Assembly: GCF_023656515.1 (NCBI RefSeq)
Contig: NZ_JAMOFV010000006.1
Coordinates: forward strand, 2,085,243-2,149,242
Length of the DNA: 64,000 nucleotides
Direction: 5' to 3'
Source: Clostridium swellfunianum
GTDB lineage: Bacteria; Bacillota; Clostridia; Clostridiales; Clostridiaceae
Of this stretch, positions 16,203-23,609 are shown one piece after another; the stretch's first letter is position 1, and every line of letters begins with the position of its first letter. A program made the translations under genes and the position numbers. The notes beneath the pieces are model-generated. The model made no database searches. It was not told the DNA's origin and saw only the letters and a program-made list of their open reading frames with translations.

Positions 16203-16415
16203 TTATTCACTAAGTTCCTTTAACGGTATATAATTAAGTATCACTATATTATCTAATTTGGGATTATATTTTTTAATAGTATTTATAAATTCTTTAACAT
16301 CATCGAAAGTTTCAACTGGTTTTTTACAATATATCTCAATCATTCCATACCCAGCTCTACCAAACCTATTTGCATAAGAATAGCTAACAAAATAAGGATA
16401 TTTAAATTCATTCAT
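16203..16415 (-). CDS. Small conserved phage protein, unknown function
   Basis: 70 residues from ATG 16415 (MNEFKYPYFVSYSYANRFG), AAAGGA 11 bases upstream. The pattern YFVSYSY...GMIEI...KKPVETFDDVKEF...VVILNY-type ending is common in small proteins of Firmicutes phages; function unknown. A likely extended -10 promoter (16492-16500) lies upstream. Confidence 0.65.
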   Translation of the reverse strand: MNEFKYPYFVSYSYANRFGRAGYGMIEIYCKKPVETFDDVKEFINTIKKYNPKLDNIVILNYIPLKELSE

Positions 16416-16491
16416 ATAATATTTTTCCTTTCTACTTATTGCACAATGGTTTACCGAAGTATTCATTACAATTACGAATTTATTATCGGTA

Positions 16492-16500
16492 ATTATACCA
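16492..16500 (-). promoter_or_regulatory. Candidate late promoter (extended -10)
   Basis: Minus strand TGGTATAAT, a perfect extended -10 element, with a poor -35. It lies between the RinA/ArpU-like regulator and the late genes, so it may be the regulator's target. Confidence 0.45.
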
Positions 16501-16554
16501 TATATTTCAATCTAGTTCATGTAAATATTTATAGAGCAAGGGGAATATTTCATT

Positions 16555-16591
16555 ATTTAACACCATATTATTTAGTTTTCAATGATCATTG
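16555..16591 (-). repeat. Dispersed motif, right copy of kinase cassette 1
   Basis: Minus strand TTGAAAACTAAATAATATGG then TGTTAAAT: inverted near-copy of 15507-15528. The outer part TTGAAAACT is shared with the right copy of cassette 2 (19555-19590). Confidence 0.6.
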
Positions 16592-16633
16592 TCCTTCCTT
16601 AAAGTTTCTAAGGTCTCTTCCTAATATTTTCAT

Positions 16634-17149
16634 TTACTGATTCAGCCATTTTGCTATGTCTTCAACAATCTCTTCACGTCTCCTACCAGCTGTAGACTTT
16701 CCTATGTTCAGCCTGTCAGCTATTTCATAAAGAGTCTTGCTTTCTCCATATTTAAGCTCCACAAATTGCTTACATTCTTCGTTTAAAAGACTAATTACAT
16801 AGCCTATATCAGCTATTTCCTTTTCAAATTCTCTAATTTGAGCATTAGTCTTAAGGAGATTCTTCTTAGTTCTCTGCCATTCTCTATGTAGTTTCTCTAG
16901 TTCCTTAATTATTTCATTCTCTGCATAGCTTGTACCATCATTAGATGTTTGAACCCTTACTTTGCTATAGTCAAAACTCCTGCTTTCTGGTTCGATAGTA
17001 ACATTAGTTTGTTTGATATCGTGTTCTATTGACTGCAGCTGTTTCCAAAGAATTACTACTCTATGTTTTAATTTATCTATCTGTCTTAGCTGCCAATAAT
17101 ACCTATAAAGTCTTCCTTCTGTTTTTCTAAATGCATCTTCTGTAATCAC
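16634..17149 (-). CDS. Phage late-gene regulator, RinA/ArpU-like
   Basis: 171 residues from GTG 17147-17149 after GAGGTATAGA. Long coiled-coil N-terminal region (about 25-120) and a C-terminal sigma-70 region 4-like helix-turn-helix: ECKQFVELKYGESKTLYEIA, then NIGKSTAGRRREEIVEDIA. This layout and location just before the late genes match RinA/ArpU-type activators of packaging and structural operons. It is the best candidate to switch on the genes to its left. Confidence 0.78.
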   Translation of the reverse strand: MITEDAFRKTEGRLYRYYWQLRQIDKLKHRVVILWKQLQSIEHDIKQTNVTIEPESRSFDYSKVRVQTSNDGTSYAENEIIKELEKLHREWQRTKKNLLKTNAQIREFEKEIADIGYVISLLNEECKQFVELKYGESKTLYEIADRLNIGKSTAGRRREEIVEDIAKWLNQ

Positions 17150-17150
17150 T

Positions 17151-17387
17151 CTATACCTCCTCTGTTAAGCCACCGCAGTATTTATTATTTTCTCCGCAAC
17201 ATTTTTGGCATTCTTTTTTAATATCACACAGGTTGCAGCACATTCCATAGCATCCAATCTGCTCGTTATATTTGCACTTATATTTCTTAATTCTTAATTG
17301 TCTCTCTGCTTGTCTTTTCTTCTTGTCCATATGAAAGGTTAATATTAGAGTTGTGGCCGCGGTTATCCATAATATTACTTCTCTCAT
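17151..17387 (-). CDS. Small membrane-anchored cysteine-rich protein
   Basis: 78 residues, start after AGGAGG. One N-terminal membrane segment (REVILWITAATTLILTF), a basic stretch, then ten cysteines in about 40 residues (CKYNEQIGCYGMCCNLCDIKK...CCGENNKYC). One base separates it from the regulator gene. Likely metal binding or disulfide rich on one face of the membrane; no family known to me. Confidence 0.6.
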   Translation of the reverse strand: MREVILWITAATTLILTFHMDKKKRQAERQLRIKKYKCKYNEQIGCYGMCCNLCDIKKECQKCCGENNKYCGGLTEEV

Positions 17388-17395
17388 AGCTCCTC

Positions 17396-17629
17396 CTACA
17401 ATCTTACTCTAGGACTGCATCTTTTGATTCCAGCTTCTAACCTATCTGTTAATTCTTTCTCGTGCTCAACATCTTTCTTTAGCCTTATGTAGAAATCTAT
17501 ATTGTCATCATGCAATGTTGTTGATTCTAAAGTCTTTATTTTATCTTGTTTATATCTAACCTGACTCTGTAAAGCATGTTTTAACGCAAACATTTCAACT
17601 GTTGTTAATTCCAATGTACTTTTTCCCAT
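17396..17629 (-). CDS. Small phage protein, unknown function
   Basis: 77 residues, ATG 17629 after AAGGAG. Helical, charged (TTVEMFALKHALQSQVRYKQ, LKKDVEHEKELTDRLEAGIK), probably a coiled coil. First gene of a short leftward group ending with the RinA/ArpU-like regulator. Not recognised. Confidence 0.6.
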   Translation of the reverse strand: MGKSTLELTTVEMFALKHALQSQVRYKQDKIKTLESTTLHDDNIDFYIRLKKDVEHEKELTDRLEAGIKRCSPRVRL

Positions 17630-17731
17630 GGCTTTATCTCCTTGTTTATTTTTTAAATTCGTTATATTTTAAAGTTGTATATTTCTTTAATATTGGTAAA
17701 TAATACTAAATGTACAGAAGACAAGAAAATG

Positions 17732-17760
17732 TTTTACTTATGATGCTAGAGTGATATAAA
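17732..17760 (+). promoter_or_regulatory. Promoter for 62-aa membrane protein
   Basis: TTTTAC, 17 bases, TATAAA on the plus strand, about 50 bases before the gene at 17805. Confidence 0.45.
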
Positions 17761-17804
17761 CACTTGATGGAAAATTTGTAGAGTTCCATAAAGGAGAAAT
17801 ATCT

Positions 17805-17993
17805 ATGAAGCATCTAAACTTAATTATTTTTATATTAGCTATCATAATACTTCTATTTCATTACGGTATAATCACAATTAATTTTGCGGTTCTATACAGT
17901 AATGGATGGTTTATTCTCGATAAGCTAATAACCATTTTTTTAAGTTTTACAGTGACTTCTTGGCTTCACAAAGCAAAGGCAACTTCTAATTAG
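17805..17993 (+). CDS. Two-pass small membrane protein, possible superinfection exclusion
   Basis: 62 residues, AAAGGAG eight bases before ATG. Two membrane segments (about 5-28 and 36-54), Lys-rich short tail. It is the only rightward gene in a 33-kb run of leftward phage genes and has its own promoter, so it is a likely moron expressed in the lysogen. Small two-pass proteins of this kind often block injection by other phages, but nothing in the sequence proves that. It converges with the nuclease gene 17990-18598, overlapping by four bases. Confidence 0.6.
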   Translation: MKHLNLIIFILAIIILLFHYGIITINFAVLYSNGWFILDKLITIFLSFTVTSWLHKAKATSN

Positions 17994-18598
17994 GGGTTGC
18001 TTTTGTCTTTTATATTTATTCCATAAACCTTATACAGCATCTCAAACCTCTGTAATCCCTTTATTTTCGCTTCATCATGATGAATGTTACATAAACTAAT
18101 TTTATAGTCATTACTTAAGCTATAAACAACTCCCTGCTTACCGCAACAACAACATATAGATTTTTTTATACATAGATATAAATACTTTCCTATATCATCT
18201 GTACGCTCTATTGCTGTTTGTGAAAGTGGTATGTCATTATCTAAGAAAAATTCTATTAAATAGCTTATAAACTCTCTAGCTATCTCTAAGCTACAATCTG
18301 ATAAGCTAAAAGGTTCTATATTATTTTCATAACAGAAAGCTAGTGTTAATAAATGCCTTGCATACTCCGCATCATAACCAGTGTATAAACTAAAATCTTT
18401 TATCGTTACAAATATCTTCTTACGCTGCTCTGCTGTTATTAGCTTGCCATCATCTAGTTTTAATTCTCCTTGCAGTATTCCATTGCTTGAATACCTTAGG
18501 ATATCCTCCTTAGGAGCCTGTATAGCAACCTGGAGGATTGTCCTATTATCTTGTTCTTTTATTCCTAGCACTTGTATAGGCTGCCACAATGTTTGCAT
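17990..18598 (-). CDS. Putative HNHc-type nuclease (HNHc_6-like)
   Basis: 202 residues, ATG 18598 after AGGGGATG. C-terminal CCCCGKQGV ... NDYKISLCNIHHDEAKIKG resembles the HNHc_6 phage nuclease, with CxxC metal ligands and the HH pair; the N-terminal 130 residues (LQVAIQAPKEDILRYSSNGI...) are typical of that family. Possibly a DNA-processing or recombination enzyme of the early region. Confidence 0.7.
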   Translation of the reverse strand: MQTLWQPIQVLGIKEQDNRTILQVAIQAPKEDILRYSSNGILQGELKLDDGKLITAEQRKKIFVTIKDFSLYTGYDAEYARHLLTLAFCYENNIEPFSLSDCSLEIAREFISYLIEFFLDNDIPLSQTAIERTDDIGKYLYLCIKKSICCCCGKQGVVYSLSNDYKISLCNIHHDEAKIKGLQRFEMLYKVYGINIKDKSNP

Positions 18599-18627
18599 TT
18601 AATCATCCCCTTATTTTTATAAACAAA

Positions 18628-18667
18628 AATACCGTAGTACTCATTCCTGAATAACACGGTATTATAA
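18628..18667 (+). repeat. Dispersed motif, left copy of kinase cassette 2, with hairpin
   Basis: CCTGAATAACACGGTATTAT (18646-18665) is related to 15507-15528. With the preceding AATACCGT it forms an 8-bp hairpin (18628-18663). Minus-strand reading ends in TTTTTG, so it may also stop transcription after the kinase gene. Confidence 0.55.
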
Positions 18668-18725
18668 AAACTTATTCATTTTTTAGTCTTAAATAGTGCG
18701 CTGAAAACTGAGAACTTATCTAAAA

Positions 18726-19286
18726 TTATCTCTTAATAGTTCTGTTTCTAATCCAGCTCGTTATTACTTCTAATGGAATCGGTTCAAAATTATTTCCGTT
18801 TATTATAATGTCTGCAAACATTTTTGTCCAAATAATATATTCTCTTTCTCTATGTTTAGCTGCTTCGAGGTAGTAATCCGCTATTTCCTTCATTTTTAGT
18901 CCCCATAAAGACATATTTCTTTTAATCCTTCTATACATCCGTTCGTCAGAATCCAATTCTATGAATATTTTAAGATCTAATAGCCTTCTTATCTCTTCAA
19001 AATAAAATATCATTATACCTTCAATAATAATAATATCATATTCCTTTAGAATGAAATTATTTAAGTCTGTTATAATTTTTTTATAATCAACGCTTTCAGG
19101 GTGATTATAATCATCGTACTCATTCTGCGAAACTGGAGATATAATCTTAGGTAATTTTGCCTTAAAATAATTGTCTGTTCTAATTGTTACAACCTTATAC
19201 TCCGTTAATTCTTTTAATAGAATTTCACTAAATGTTGACTTTCCACTACCCGAAGCCCCAGCAATTCCTAAAACTAAAGGTTTCAT
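18726..19286 (-). CDS. Uridine kinase-like P-loop kinase
   Basis: 186 residues from ATG 19286 (MKPLVLGIAGASGSGKST), GAGGTG six bases upstream. Walker A GASGSGKS at 9-16, TIRTDNYFKA, DYNHPESVDYKKI, IIIIEGIMIFY and RRIKRNM are the uridine kinase/phosphoribulokinase pattern (residues DxY, H-P, EG). It probably phosphorylates a nucleoside or related small molecule. Unusual for a phage; it lies between inverted copies of the dispersed motif like the other kinase, so it was probably acquired. Confidence 0.82.
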   Translation of the reverse strand: MKPLVLGIAGASGSGKSTFSEILLKELTEYKVVTIRTDNYFKAKLPKIISPVSQNEYDDYNHPESVDYKKIITDLNNFILKEYDIIIIEGIMIFYFEEIRRLLDLKIFIELDSDERMYRRIKRNMSLWGLKMKEIADYYLEAAKHREREYIIWTKMFADIIINGNNFEPIPLEVITSWIRNRTIKR

Positions 19287-19599
19287 AAAAAGCACCTCTC
19301 TTAATAAATATCGTTATAGGTACATATCACTAAGCCTAAAATAATACTCCAAAGCTTATCCAGGCAGCCGCTGACAAAACATCGGAGTCCTCTTATTCAT
19401 CATCTTTCGGAGAACAACAGCTTATGAGACAACCTTGAAAATACTCTTTATATAGTCATCTTTGCTCTGCATAAAGTTACTATACCGATAAAGCTTAAGG
19501 TAATTTTATCATATACCTTATTACCATTTCTAGTAAACTAAGTAAAATTACTGCTTTTAAATACCGTATTATTCAGTTTTCAAAGAACAATTATTTTTA
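19287..19599. other. Long noncoding leader upstream of uridine kinase-like gene
   Basis: Over 300 bases without a supported gene. The minus strand can form alternative hairpins near 19495-19540 (GGTAAT/ATTACC or AAGGTA/TACCTT). A 15-codon ORF near 19366-19413 has only a weak ribosome site. It may be a structured leader or decayed DNA brought in with the kinase. Confidence 0.3.
19555..19590 (-). repeat. Dispersed motif, right copy of kinase cassette 2 (boxA-like)
   Basis: Minus strand TTGTTCTTTGAAAACTGAAT then AATACGGTATTTAAAA. The core inverts 18646-18665, and the outer TTCTTTGAAAACT part resembles Firmicutes rRNA-leader boxA sequences. Confidence 0.55.
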
Positions 19600-19767
19600 T
19601 TAGATAATCACACAATCACTTTTTAATATGTGGTTACCCTCATTCTTCTTATCGTTAACTTTTAGTAAGTAATCCTCATCTAGCTCTTTAGTTACTTCAT
19701 AAATCTTGCCTATTGATTTATTCCACCAAGCTCCTTGTTTTGTACATTTCATTATCATTACTTTCAT
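19600..19767 (-). CDS. Small phage protein, unknown function
   Basis: 55 residues from ATG 19767, AAGGTG five bases upstream. Begins MKVMIMKCTKQGAWWNKSIG and has a beta-rich body (KIYEVTKELDEDYLLKVND) ending in an acidic-hydrophobic strand, a layout frequent among very small phage proteins. Function unknown. A long inverted repeat (19784-19837) lies just upstream. Confidence 0.6.
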   Translation of the reverse strand: MKVMIMKCTKQGAWWNKSIGKIYEVTKELDEDYLLKVNDKKNEGNHILKSDCVII

Positions 19768-19783
19768 GCTGTCACCTTTTCTT

Positions 19784-19837
19784 GCATTACAAAGCTTGTA
19801 CCACTTTCAATACTGCATGTACTAAGCTTTGTAATGC
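19784..19837. repeat. Inverted repeat, 14-bp perfect arms
   Basis: GCATTACAAAGCTT and AAGCTTTGTAATGC separated by 26 bases, between genes 19858-20826 and 19600-19767. No T-tract follows, so it is not an ordinary terminator; it may control the mRNA or bind a protein. Confidence 0.6.
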
Positions 19838-19857
19838 TGTTAATTTATGAATTTTAA

Positions 19858-20826
19858 TTAGTTTTTCATTGCAAATACTTGCTTAAATTCATCAACGAAT
19901 CTATCTAGCTGTTCTTCATTTTCGAAGGATAAAATCATATTGGCATTAGATAGCTCTACTCCATTTTGACAAACCTTATAATTACCATTCTCACCTTGTA
20001 AATTCATTGATAATACTTTTAGTGCCTTAGTCTCTTTCATAGGTTTTTCCACCTTCGTCTCTTCTTGCTCTGATATTATTTTGCAACTGTTTCCTTTGCA
20101 TACTACTACTGGTGCCTTTTCTGCTTGCTCAGTAAATTTATCTACTTCCTCAAGTATCTTGTCCGCTTCTTTATTTTCCTCATTTTCATTTATAATTTCC
20201 ATTATCTCGTCAGCTGCTTCCTGTACTTCTAAATCTTCTTCAAGTTGCTTATCCCAGTCAGACTTAATTTTCTTATAGGCATTTGTCAACATACTCTTAG
20301 TTAATTTAGGGAAAGCTACCATAAGTTCATCTATTGCTTTCTTTTGTTTTATTCCTTCACTTACCAGCTTTTCACACATTACCTTTACATCGTCCTCATA
20401 TTTCTGCATTGTCTTATTCATAATCTCCTGATCTCCTTTACATTCATTTTTAAATTGAAGAATTTTTGTTACATCTTCATGAACTAACTCTGCTAACTCA
20501 TCTATTATCAAATCTATATCAGACCAGTTTTTTTCTGGCATCGATAATATTAATAGAGCTGTCATGCATCTGTCTAAGGTATCTCTAAATTCATCTATCT
20601 TATTGTCAGCTAACTCTCTAGCTTTCATTTCTGCTAGCTGCTCTATTAATTCAAGTTGCATTGGGGTCATACTATTTATACATTTCTTTAGCTTCTCTTC
20701 TTTTCTTAAGTACTCTCTTCTTTCTGCTCTGTTCATATCAGCCAAGCATCTTTCACTAGATTTTTGATATTCTTCGCTACCAACATAATTCTTCATTCTC
20801 ACTAGCCTGTTATCTACTGCTGACAA
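19858..20826 (-). CDS. Phage early-region coiled-coil protein, unknown function
   Basis: 322 residues from TTG 20824-20826 with GAGGTG five bases upstream. Mostly helical and acidic; residues 170-240 are a strong Glu/Lys coiled coil (DKQLEEDLEVQEAADEIMEI). A short C-terminal domain holds CKGNSCKIISEQEE and a beta strand pair. It is immediately downstream of rusA. No domain family recognised. Confidence 0.6.
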   Translation of the reverse strand: MSAVDNRLVRMKNYVGSEEYQKSSERCLADMNRAERREYLRKEEKLKKCINSMTPMQLELIEQLAEMKARELADNKIDEFRDTLDRCMTALLILSMPEKNWSDIDLIIDELAELVHEDVTKILQFKNECKGDQEIMNKTMQKYEDDVKVMCEKLVSEGIKQKKAIDELMVAFPKLTKSMLTNAYKKIKSDWDKQLEEDLEVQEAADEIMEIINENEENKEADKILEEVDKFTEQAEKAPVVVCKGNSCKIISEQEETKVEKPMKETKALKVLSMNLQGENGNYKVCQNGVELSNANMILSFENEEQLDRFVDEFKQVFAMKN

Positions 20827-20840
20827 GTTATCACCTCGCC

Positions 20841-21242
20841 TTAAAGTTTATCAATTTCAACTTCTACCCTCGGATTCTGCGAGTACCACTTATTAACTGT
20901 TAACTCTACTATTTGACTATCATCTGCATATGCTATTTTATTTAATGAATCTAAGATTATCTTGGCCACATTATCACAGTCAGGTTTTTTAGTAGGTCTT
21001 ATCTCTTTATTTTTCATCAATTCCTTTTTCTTTTTACTTGCCGACTCAGGGATTGAATAATAGCAGCTTATAACAGCTTTTAACTGCGGTTTATCAGGTA
21101 TTAACTTAAGTCCATTTATCATAAATATCTCTTTAACAAGATTTTCATAATTTAGAGTTTTTACAGGAGTATGGGCCCCGAATTTTCCTAATCTTGGTCT
21201 ACCTTTGCCCATTGGTTCTCCAGGAATAATTAATCTAATCAT
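20841..21242 (-). CDS. RusA-family Holliday junction resolvase
   Basis: 133 residues. Begins IRLIIPGEPMGKGRPRLGKF and has the active-site segment KKPDCDNVAKIILDSLNKIA then YADDSQIVEL with conserved Asp residues and Lys. RusA cuts four-way DNA junctions, helping resolve recombination intermediates or packageable concatemers. It overlaps the HNH gene upstream by four bases. Confidence 0.9.
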   Translation of the reverse strand: MIRLIIPGEPMGKGRPRLGKFGAHTPVKTLNYENLVKEIFMINGLKLIPDKPQLKAVISCYYSIPESASKKKKELMKNKEIRPTKKPDCDNVAKIILDSLNKIAYADDSQIVELTVNKWYSQNPRVEVEIDKL

Positions 21243-21604
21243 TTACTATACAGCCTCCCTCCCATACACCTTAAAACAATGTCCAACTTGTCATATCCCT
21301 CTTTATGAAGCTTTAATGTTTTAACTAAGGAATTTACTTCATCACTTGATATCCCTAATATCTTTTGTATTTCTTTTACCTCATAAGAATCTTTATCGAA
21401 CAGTTCAAAGAGTTTTTTCTGAAGTTCTAACTTGTATTCAATATCTTTTTTATAATTATTATATGGCGCATCTTTTCCGGTTCTATGATGTTCATAGCAT
21501 AAGTGCTTTATATTAATCTTTGTATTAACCATAAAAGGTGCTGGTTTACGTTTTACTATGTGATGCTCTTTCGCTTCTCTACCGCATATTTCACAGTATT
21601 TCAT
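21239..21604 (-). CDS. HNH-like zinc protein
   Basis: 121 residues. CEICGREAKEHHIVKRKPA followed by INIKHLCYEHHRTGKDAP is an HNH endonuclease-type metal-binding beta-beta-alpha core; the C-terminal half has a helix-turn-helix look (VKEIQKILGISSDEVNSLVK). Probably a DNA-binding nuclease-like protein paired with RusA by a four-base overlap. Catalytic competence is not certain. Confidence 0.7.
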   Translation of the reverse strand: MKYCEICGREAKEHHIVKRKPAPFMVNTKINIKHLCYEHHRTGKDAPYNNYKKDIEYKLELQKKLFELFDKDSYEVKEIQKILGISSDEVNSLVKTLKLHKEGYDKLDIVLRCMGGRLYSK

Positions 21605-21681
21605 TTAATCACCTCTTTCATTTGATTGTCATTTGAGAATACAGGGGTAAAACTATACTCTCAAAGACTGTAAGTCCTAAA

Positions 21682-22392
21682 TTATGATATTATTTCAATA
21701 TTCTCCACATCCACTAACATATCTTGAAGATATTCTTTTATCCTATTCATTGCTTCATTTCTCCAAGCTCCTCCATCAGCTTCATAAAGAGCTGCACGTG
21801 GTCCTGACTGCATTCTAAATATGAATTTTGATTCCGGTTGCTTGATTTCAGGGAATGTTCTAAAAGGTGCTAACGTTACTGGATTAGGAACAACTACATT
21901 AGCCACGCTTGCTACTCCAGTTCTTATTGCTACTGCTTGAGATACACCATCATCTCCTACTTGCTGTACATTTTCTTCTTTTACATTCCCAGTAACCTTT
22001 AGAAGAATAGTTTTATCATTATTGTCTACAAAACTGCTCTGAAGCATTATGTTGAAACTTTCTGTGTCCATAAAATTGTTATATCTAATATTGTTTGGAG
22101 TTAGAGCTTCACATTGCATATAGATTTCTCTTTCTTTATCCTCTCTTAACTCTGAATAAAGAGCTACTTTGTCAGGACTTATAACATGAATTAATAGCTT
22201 TTCGCTAGACTTTTTATCCACATTAGATTTTAAATAATCAACTAATGCTGTTAGCGTTGCAACTATTAATTTTGATGGTTTAGGATCTCTTACAGGATAA
22301 AGTTCTTTGCTGGAAAATTTCTTTCCATCTACATCTAAAATCTTAACTTCTCCTAGGTTTACTAAATATTCTAAAGCTTGTCTATCTAACAT
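21682..22392 (-). CDS. Conserved phage protein, possibly DUF2303-like
   Basis: 236 residues. Segment LYPVRDPKPSKLIVATLTAL followed by VDYLKSN and later ESKFIFRMQSGPRAALYEAD and GGAWRNEAMNRIKEYL are shared by a conserved early phage family similar to DUF2303/YfdQ; exact family not certain. It sits in the recombination-associated early operon. Function unknown. Confidence 0.6.
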   Translation of the reverse strand: MLDRQALEYLVNLGEVKILDVDGKKFSSKELYPVRDPKPSKLIVATLTALVDYLKSNVDKKSSEKLLIHVISPDKVALYSELREDKEREIYMQCEALTPNNIRYNNFMDTESFNIMLQSSFVDNNDKTILLKVTGNVKEENVQQVGDDGVSQAVAIRTGVASVANVVVPNPVTLAPFRTFPEIKQPESKFIFRMQSGPRAALYEADGGAWRNEAMNRIKEYLQDMLVDVENIEIIS

Positions 22393-22416
22393 TTTTACAT
22401 TCCTCCATTAATATAA

Positions 22417-22812
22417 TTATTTTACTAGCTGCAGACCTTTGAGATCTGTCGCTTCTTTTTCTTCTTTATCATTTAAAATTTCACCCGTCTCAGAATCTAC
22501 CTTGATGAATATCTGTCCGGCTACTTGTTTCTTAAACTCTGAAGCAATTACTTCACCATCAAAATTCTTATCTAATAGAATCTTAGTATGTACTGAAGTC
22601 CTTGGAGCCAGCCTGGTCTTAGCAACTATATCAACCTCTGTTAAATCTCTGTCCTCCTTGGTTACAAAAGTAAGATCTATAGTCACTTTTCTCTTGAATT
22701 TGTGGTCAGTATTGGGATCTAAAATGTTTTCAGCTACCTCCTTAAGTGCTTGATTGACTCTCTCAGTGAAAGCTCCACCGGCAAGCGTCTCCAGATTAAA
22801 TTTTGTTTCCAT
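22417..22812 (-). CDS. Conserved early phage protein (often named replication terminator)
   Basis: 131 residues from ATG 22812 (METKFNLETLAGGAFTERVN), nine bases after GGGAGG; the ATG at 22821 touches the ribosome site. Beta-rich core with KRKVTIDLTFVTKEDRD and APRTSVHTKI. This family is common in clostridial phages under the name replication terminator protein, without real evidence for that role. It overlaps its upstream neighbour by 17 bases. Confidence 0.6.
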   Translation of the reverse strand: METKFNLETLAGGAFTERVNQALKEVAENILDPNTDHKFKRKVTIDLTFVTKEDRDLTEVDIVAKTRLAPRTSVHTKILLDKNFDGEVIASEFKKQVAGQIFIKVDSETGEILNDKEEKEATDLKGLQLVK

Positions 22813-23143
22813 GGTTTTCATCCTCCCTTTGTTTTTTTAGTGAAGTTATATATTTTTCAGCTACAGCAGCAATCTGTATAGCTTCACATGCTAGGTATAT
22901 TCCATAGAGTCTTATTTTCTCTATAGATTCTTTTGGATTTTCATTTTTCTTAATGATTTCCCATGCCCATCTTAGCCTTTGCTCAGCTCTATCTAGTTCT
23001 ATCCTTGCTTCTTCTATTTCTTCTTTAATAACAGCATAGGCCTCATGATTTGAATTAAAATCTCCAAATCCATACTCTGTATATGTTCTTTGAAGTTCTT
23101 CCTCTACTACTTGTTTAACAGAGTTTAAAAGCTTATCTCGCAT
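22796..23143 (-). CDS. Helical phage protein, possibly MazG-like
   Basis: 115 residues. All-helical, with HEAYAVIKEEIEEARIELDR and later LACEAIQIAAVAEKYI; an ExxE cluster followed by a conserved small-residue helix resembles MazG-type nucleotide pyrophosphohydrolases. The match is loose. Overlaps the AbrB-type gene by 11 bases, so the two are coupled. Confidence 0.5.
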   Translation of the reverse strand: MRDKLLNSVKQVVEEELQRTYTEYGFGDFNSNHEAYAVIKEEIEEARIELDRAEQRLRWAWEIIKKNENPKESIEKIRLYGIYLACEAIQIAAVAEKYITSLKKQREDENHGNKI

Positions 23144-23378
23144 TCCTTAACTCCTTTAGGCATCCTTTGCAGACTTTCTTACCTTTGTAGTCTTTTACCT
23201 CTGCAGCCTCTCCGCAGAATATGCAGCTTGCCTGGTATTTTTTAAGAACAACAGCCTGTCCATCAACATAAATTTCTAAAGGTGTTCCTTCTTCAATTTC
23301 CAGAACTCTTCTAGTCTCCTTTGGAATAACAATTCTCCCAAGGTCGTCAATTTTTCTAACAATTCCAGTGTTTCGCAT
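23133..23378 (-). CDS. AbrB/SpoVT-type regulator with zinc ribbon
   Basis: 81 residues. N-terminal swapped-hairpin AbrB domain: GIVRKIDDLGRIVIPKETRR and EIEEGTPLEIYVDG; C-terminal CIFCGEAAEVKDYKGKKVCK with another Cys is a zinc ribbon. AbrB-type proteins control transition-state genes. A phage copy may adjust host growth-phase or phage transcription. Typical of clostridial prophages. Confidence 0.88.
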   Translation of the reverse strand: MRNTGIVRKIDDLGRIVIPKETRRVLEIEEGTPLEIYVDGQAVVLKKYQASCIFCGEAAEVKDYKGKKVCKGCLKELRNAR

Positions 23379-23398
23379 TTTTATTACCTTCCTTTCTT

Positions 23399-23569
23399 TT
23401 ATATAAACATAGTTACAAATTTCTTCTTACTTACTCCCAATATGTCGCAAGCTTTATCCAGAGCAGCACTTATACAATCGTGATAATCTTTTCCTGTTCT
23501 TTCAACTTCTTCAGTCGCTAGCTTAGTTGCTAAATTCTTAACTTCATTTCGAAGATCATTCTTCTTCAC
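23399..23569 (-). CDS. Small helical phage protein
   Basis: 56 residues from GTG 23567-23569 with GAGGTG five bases upstream. Sequence starts MKKNDLRNEVKNLATKLATE; helical, charged, with two cysteines (DCISAALDKACDILGV). Function unknown. Confidence 0.55.
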   Translation of the reverse strand: MKKNDLRNEVKNLATKLATEEVERTGKDYHDCISAALDKACDILGVSKKKFVTMFI

Positions 23570-23609
23570 TTTATCACCTCACTATTTCGACCTATATTTG
23601 AATTGTTCA

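Noticed and set aside
15507-19590. Insertion sequences bounding the kinases
   Set aside because: No transposase ORF within either interval and no clear target-site duplication, so I describe the ends only as inverted repeats of possible cassettes.
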